From assembly GCA_024231375.1 (NCBI GenBank), contig JAAEQP010001464.1, forward strand, positions 1 through 16,071: a stretch of DNA of 16,071 nt, read 5' to 3'. Positions 13,532 to 16,071 of the stretch are shown here, piece by piece. Positions within the stretch are counted from its first letter, which is position 1; each line of letters opens with the position of its first letter. Made by a program: the position numbers and the translations under genes. The notes beneath the pieces are model-generated. The model made no database searches, was not told the DNA's origin, and worked only from the letters and a program-made list of their open reading frames with translations. This DNA comes from a bacterium (GTDB lineage Bacteria > Hydrogenedentota > Hydrogenedentia > Hydrogenedentiales > SLHB01).

Positions 13532-15681
13532 GCTACGGCAAGAAGCTGGTCGGGCTCTTCGCGACCCTGACGCTCGTCATCCTGGCGATTCTGCTGCTGC
13601 ACTTGGCAGAGAGTCCCGCTCCTTTCCCATCGGTTTCCACAGTCCAGATTGAGCGACTCTCTGAACAGGAAGCAGTCGCACAATCAGAGCTTCAACCATC
13701 CGCTTCGAAGAAAGGCAGCGTCGGTGGAACGGTCCGATTCAAGGCCACAGGGAAGCCGGCATCGAATGTCGTCGTCACGGCGTTGGAACATCGTCTGAAA
13801 GGTAGTCAAACCCACACCGATAGCGAGGGCCGGTACTCCTTCACGGACCTGGCGCCCGGCGTGACGTACACGATAGACGTAAGCACTGCGCTGGGCGCGT
13901 ACGTCTCCCTGGAATGTCCTCGCGTGACGATCGATGCCGACCGAACCATCACGGGTGTTGATATCTTCTTGTCCAAAGGCGGAGCGATCTCCGGCCGGGT
14001 GTTCTTCAGAACGCCCGGCAACAAGCCTCTTGCGAACGCGAGGGTTACCGCACGGTTGACCAAACCATTGGGCTCCATACTCCGTGAAACAACTTCCGCC
14101 TCGGACGGAACCTACACATTGGGGCCGCTTCAATATGGACGGTACAGAATCGATTGCCACCTATCGGAAGACCACGTGGCTCTGGTTGCGGGTTCCTCCG
14201 GAAAGCGCTCCCGTTCGATATCCCTCTTGCCCGGAGGCCACATACGCGATGTAGAATTCTGCTTCTACCCGGGATTCTCCATTTCAGGCTCCATGACGGG
14301 GCCTACGGGGTCAGTCCCAGGCGCCACCGTCAGCGCTGTGCTTCGGAGGCCCCAGGGCTCGAGGTTCGCACCTGTGAAGACGAGAACCGACGACGACGGC
14401 GCATACGTCCTTTCGGGATTCGTCTCCACGTCCATTGCTCATGTCACGGCGTCCGCTGAAGGGCGTCAATCGCTCACACGAGAGGTTTGGGTTCGCGGTA
14501 CGGATATCACCGGAATCGACTTCGACCTCAACAGCGAAGCCTCCATCGCCGGTGAGGTCATGGATGAAACGGGCAAAGCGCTCATCGGGGCACTTGTACT
14601 CATGGACTTCATCACACCCGCGGAAGATTGGCTAGAGCACCACCCTCGCGGTTTCGTTGCACCCGGAGGCGCCGAGGCGCGTGCAGACGACGACGGTCAC
14701 TTCGACACGCGTGGCCTTACCGCAGGCGAGTACGCCTTCCGAGTGGCGTTGGCGGGACGGGACAAATGGGTTTCCGTAGCATCGACCACGCCGCCCGTGA
14801 AGGTTGGCGCGGGGCAGCGACTCACCGACATCGTCGTGGTGGTGCCGGACATAGGCAAGAATTTCGTTGCAGGACGGGTTGTCGACCCCAAAGGCGTTCC
14901 TGTGCCTGGCGTAGAAGTCTGTGCGGGAAACTTCCACGACAGGCCCTATGACAGAACCGACACGGACGAACTCGGCCGCTACCGACTTGCAGGCCTTGGC
15001 GAGGGTCCCGTGCTTGTCTGGTTCAGGCACGAAACGCTCACAAGGGGAGCAAACCTGTATCTCGTTGATGTTCCGATTGGCACGGGAGATGCTGACATCG
15101 TGATCGGTCACGAACCCGGAAGCGTTGCAGGAATCGTCGTCGATGCGAAGACCAGAGTCCCCCTGGAGGGCGCAGAAGTCGAGATAGCGGCGCTGCAGCC
15201 GGACGGTGCGTCTCACTTCACCCGCCACCCCTATCCTTTCGAAGTCACTGTCCAAAAGGGCCCCGGACCGGGACAGTTCGTGCTGGATAACGTAGTACCG
15301 GGGTTGGTCACGCTACGGGGAAAGGCGCCCGGATACACTCCTGACGAGTCTGTTCAGGCAGTGGTCGCCAGCGGCCGCACCACGACGGTGACGATCCCGG
15401 TGGAGACGTGGAGTCTCCTTGAAGGGTGCGTCACATGCAACGGAAGACCGGATGCACGTGTCACGGCTGTGCATACCCAGTCCGTCGAACCGCGACGCGG
15501 CTACATCCCCGCGTCGGTCGACGAGCAGGGGCACTACCTTAGAGAAGAGCTGTTGCCGGGCACGTACGACGTGTGGATTCGTGTCCCGACTGCGGCCGGT
15601 GACGAAGTTGAATTCAGAAAGACGGTCGAAGTCGTGCCCGGCCAAGTATTCCAAGTCGATTTCCATATCCCACCAAGTTGA
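13522..15681 (+). CDS. Membrane-anchored protein of about seven carboxypeptidase-regulatory-like repeats
   Basis: A 719-residue protein. Residues 8-28 (KLVGLF...LLLHLA) form an N-terminal membrane anchor or uncleaved signal; there is no lipobox Cys. After a short linker come about seven transthyretin-fold repeats of the CarboxypepD_reg / Cna-B kind, beginning near residues 66, 155, 254, 341, 448, 534 and 632. Each runs from a xIxGxVxDxxGxPxxGAxV strand to a DxxGxYxxxxLxPGxY hairpin. Such arrays are structural or adhesive and have no catalytic residues. The frame has a stop codon immediately before the ATG and no good ribosome binding site of its own, so translation probably depends on the leader ORF at 13475. 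Both ends are flanked by copies of one palindromic repeat element. Its role beside the glycan enzymes is unknown; surface display or peptidoglycan or glycan contact are possibilities. Confidence 0.85.
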   Translation: MRVSYGKKLVGLFATLTLVILAILLLHLAESPAPFPSVSTVQIERLSEQEAVAQSELQPSASKKGSVGGTVRFKATGKPASNVVVTALEHRLKGSQTHTDSEGRYSFTDLAPGVTYTIDVSTALGAYVSLECPRVTIDADRTITGVDIFLSKGGAISGRVFFRTPGNKPLANARVTARLTKPLGSILRETTSASDGTYTLGPLQYGRYRIDCHLSEDHVALVAGSSGKRSRSISLLPGGHIRDVEFCFYPGFSISGSMTGPTGSVPGATVSAVLRRPQGSRFAPVKTRTDDDGAYVLSGFVSTSIAHVTASAEGRQSLTREVWVRGTDITGIDFDLNSEASIAGEVMDETGKALIGALVLMDFITPAEDWLEHHPRGFVAPGGAEARADDDGHFDTRGLTAGEYAFRVALAGRDKWVSVASTTPPVKVGAGQRLTDIVVVVPDIGKNFVAGRVVDPKGVPVPGVEVCAGNFHDRPYDRTDTDELGRYRLAGLGEGPVLVWFRHETLTRGANLYLVDVPIGTGDADIVIGHEPGSVAGIVVDAKTRVPLEGAEVEIAALQPDGASHFTRHPYPFEVTVQKGPGPGQFVLDNVVPGLVTLRGKAPGYTPDESVQAVVASGRTTTVTIPVETWSLLEGCVTCNGRPDARVTAVHTQSVEPRRGYIPASVDEQGHYLREELLPGTYDVWIRVPTAAGDEVEFRKTVEVVPGQVFQVDFHIPPS

Positions 15682-15747
15682 TTGACACGGCCGGGAACCC
15701 GTAACCCAATTGCGGGAATAGAGGAAGACACAGGGCCTTCTCGCGCC

Positions 15748-15828
15748 CGTCCGGCTTCGTGCACTTCGCGCCCTTCGTGGTGAGAAATCCGGATTGGCTG
15801 AACCACGAAACACACCAAACAACACGAA
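15748..15828. repeat. Palindromic repeat element, copy 2 (decayed, centre inverted)
   Basis: It shares the 15-mer CGTCCGGCTTCGTGC with copy 1 (15748-15762 and 13372-13386). The left arm (15755-15781) still shows three CTTCGTGNN-like units, while the right arm (15802-15828) has diverged. The centre holds AATCCGGATT (15786-15795), but its surrounding bases match the reverse complement of the copy 1 centre (GTGAG before the palindrome, TGAACCAC after it). The left flank is thus direct while the centre is inverted relative to copy 1. Confidence 0.75.
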
Positions 15829-15958
15829 CAAAGCAACGAACGCCTTCCTCGGTCCCTATTCCGGTGGTCCGTGCCTTTCGTGGTTGGACGTCTTCCCCCT
15901 CCTACTCCCTCACCATCCCCAGACCCCCTTCAAGAAGAACCTCTTCACTGGACGGACA

Positions 15959-15987
15959 TTGACGAAACACCGAAATCATGCTATTGT
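15959..15987 (+). promoter_or_regulatory. Candidate promoter of the 16029 gene
   Basis: TTGACG (15959-15964, 5/6) and TATTGT (15982-15987, 4/6) are spaced by exactly 17 bases, and the -10 box has the TGn extension. Transcription would start near 15995, giving a leader of about 35 bases. ATTG/CAAT half-sites (15983-15986 and 15996-15999) could be part of an operator, which would suit an autoregulated gene. Confidence 0.5.
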
Positions 15988-16028
15988 CTATTTGGCAATT
16001 GTGGCCCGAGAAGAACGGAATACAGACA

Positions 16029-16071
16029 ATGGCGCGAAACTCGAATCTGCAGAAGGGCCTGTACGTCCTCG
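16029..16071 (+). CDS. Partial CDS, N-terminus only, possible IclR-type regulator
   Basis: ATG at 16029 opens a frame of 14 codons to the window edge: MARNSNLQKGLYVL. A modest ACGGA ribosome binding site lies upstream and a good promoter sits about 40 bases before it. Several IclR-family regulators begin with a similar short leader and a hydrophobic KGLxVLxxL helix, which would fit a regulator next to sugar-use genes. Fourteen residues cannot establish this. Confidence 0.55.
   Translation, partial: MARNSNLQKGLYVL

Larger units (their letters stand above)
15682..16028. other. Spacer with repeat copy 2 and a promoter
   Basis: No convincing gene. It holds a decayed copy of the palindromic repeat (15748-15828) and a promoter (15959-15987) for the gene starting at 16029. 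A short stretch CTTTCGTGGTTGG (15879-15891) resembles one more repeat unit. No clear terminator follows the gene ending at 15681. Confidence 0.6.

Noticed and set aside
15699..15716. Terminator after the repeat-protein gene (CCCG...CGGG)
   Set aside because: Only a 4-bp stem with a 10-base loop and no T-tract.

Overview
The window is GC-rich bacterial DNA, with long secreted multidomain proteins, intergenic spacers full of short repeats, and no recognised mobile-element gene. The spacers carry tandem CTTCGTGNN units, a GTCATCCCGAGCGAAGTCGAGG-type repeat and an AATCCGGATT palindrome. Such repeats, next to large modular TIM-barrel proteins, suggest an uncultured polysaccharide-degrading bacterium of the Hydrogenedentota, Planctomycetota or Lentisphaerota kind. 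This is inference from style; no taxonomic marker except infA is present, and I could not run a phylogeny.

Layout. Positions 1-42 hold the start of a leftward gene that runs off the edge. At 181-3702 (+) lies a secreted modular protein: a LamG-like lectin domain, beta-sandwich domains, a glycosyl-hydrolase-10-like (GHL10-type) TIM barrel and a CBM9-like C-terminus. infA (3835-4053, -) converges on it, with two strong hairpins between the two stop codons. Upstream of infA is a gene-less 470-base region. It holds a sigma70-type promoter pointing at infA, a nested structured RNA, and a hairpin plus T-tract that looks like an intrinsic terminator lying before infA. At 4523-7438 (+) is a CBM9-like / TIM-barrel / discoidin-like protein, followed after 11 bases by 7450-9102 (+), a Tat-exported GHL10-type barrel protein with a TTG start. 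A RelE-type toxin-antitoxin pair (9115-9587, -) has its own perfect extended -10 promoter. At 9700-12990 (-) is a three-part protein: a right-handed beta-helix, a GH43-like propeller and a GH29 alpha-L-fucosidase module. After a repeat-rich spacer comes a membrane-anchored protein of about seven carboxypeptidase-regulatory-like (transthyretin-fold) repeats (13522-15681, +), flanked by two copies of the same repeat element. The window ends in the first 14 codons of another gene with a good promoter.

How the parts may work together. Four exported proteins carry glycan-binding or glycoside-hydrolase-like folds (LamG, CBM9-like, discoidin-like, GHL10, GH43-like, GH29), so the region looks like an accessory carbohydrate-use locus, possibly for a fucose-containing glycan. 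Only the GH29 assignment gives a fairly specific activity. The points most worth a second look are the riboswitch- or attenuator-like leader of infA, the three-module fucosidase fusion, the repeat element whose centre is inverted between its two copies, and an 18-codon leader ORF with a strong ribosome binding site overlapping the start of the repeat protein.
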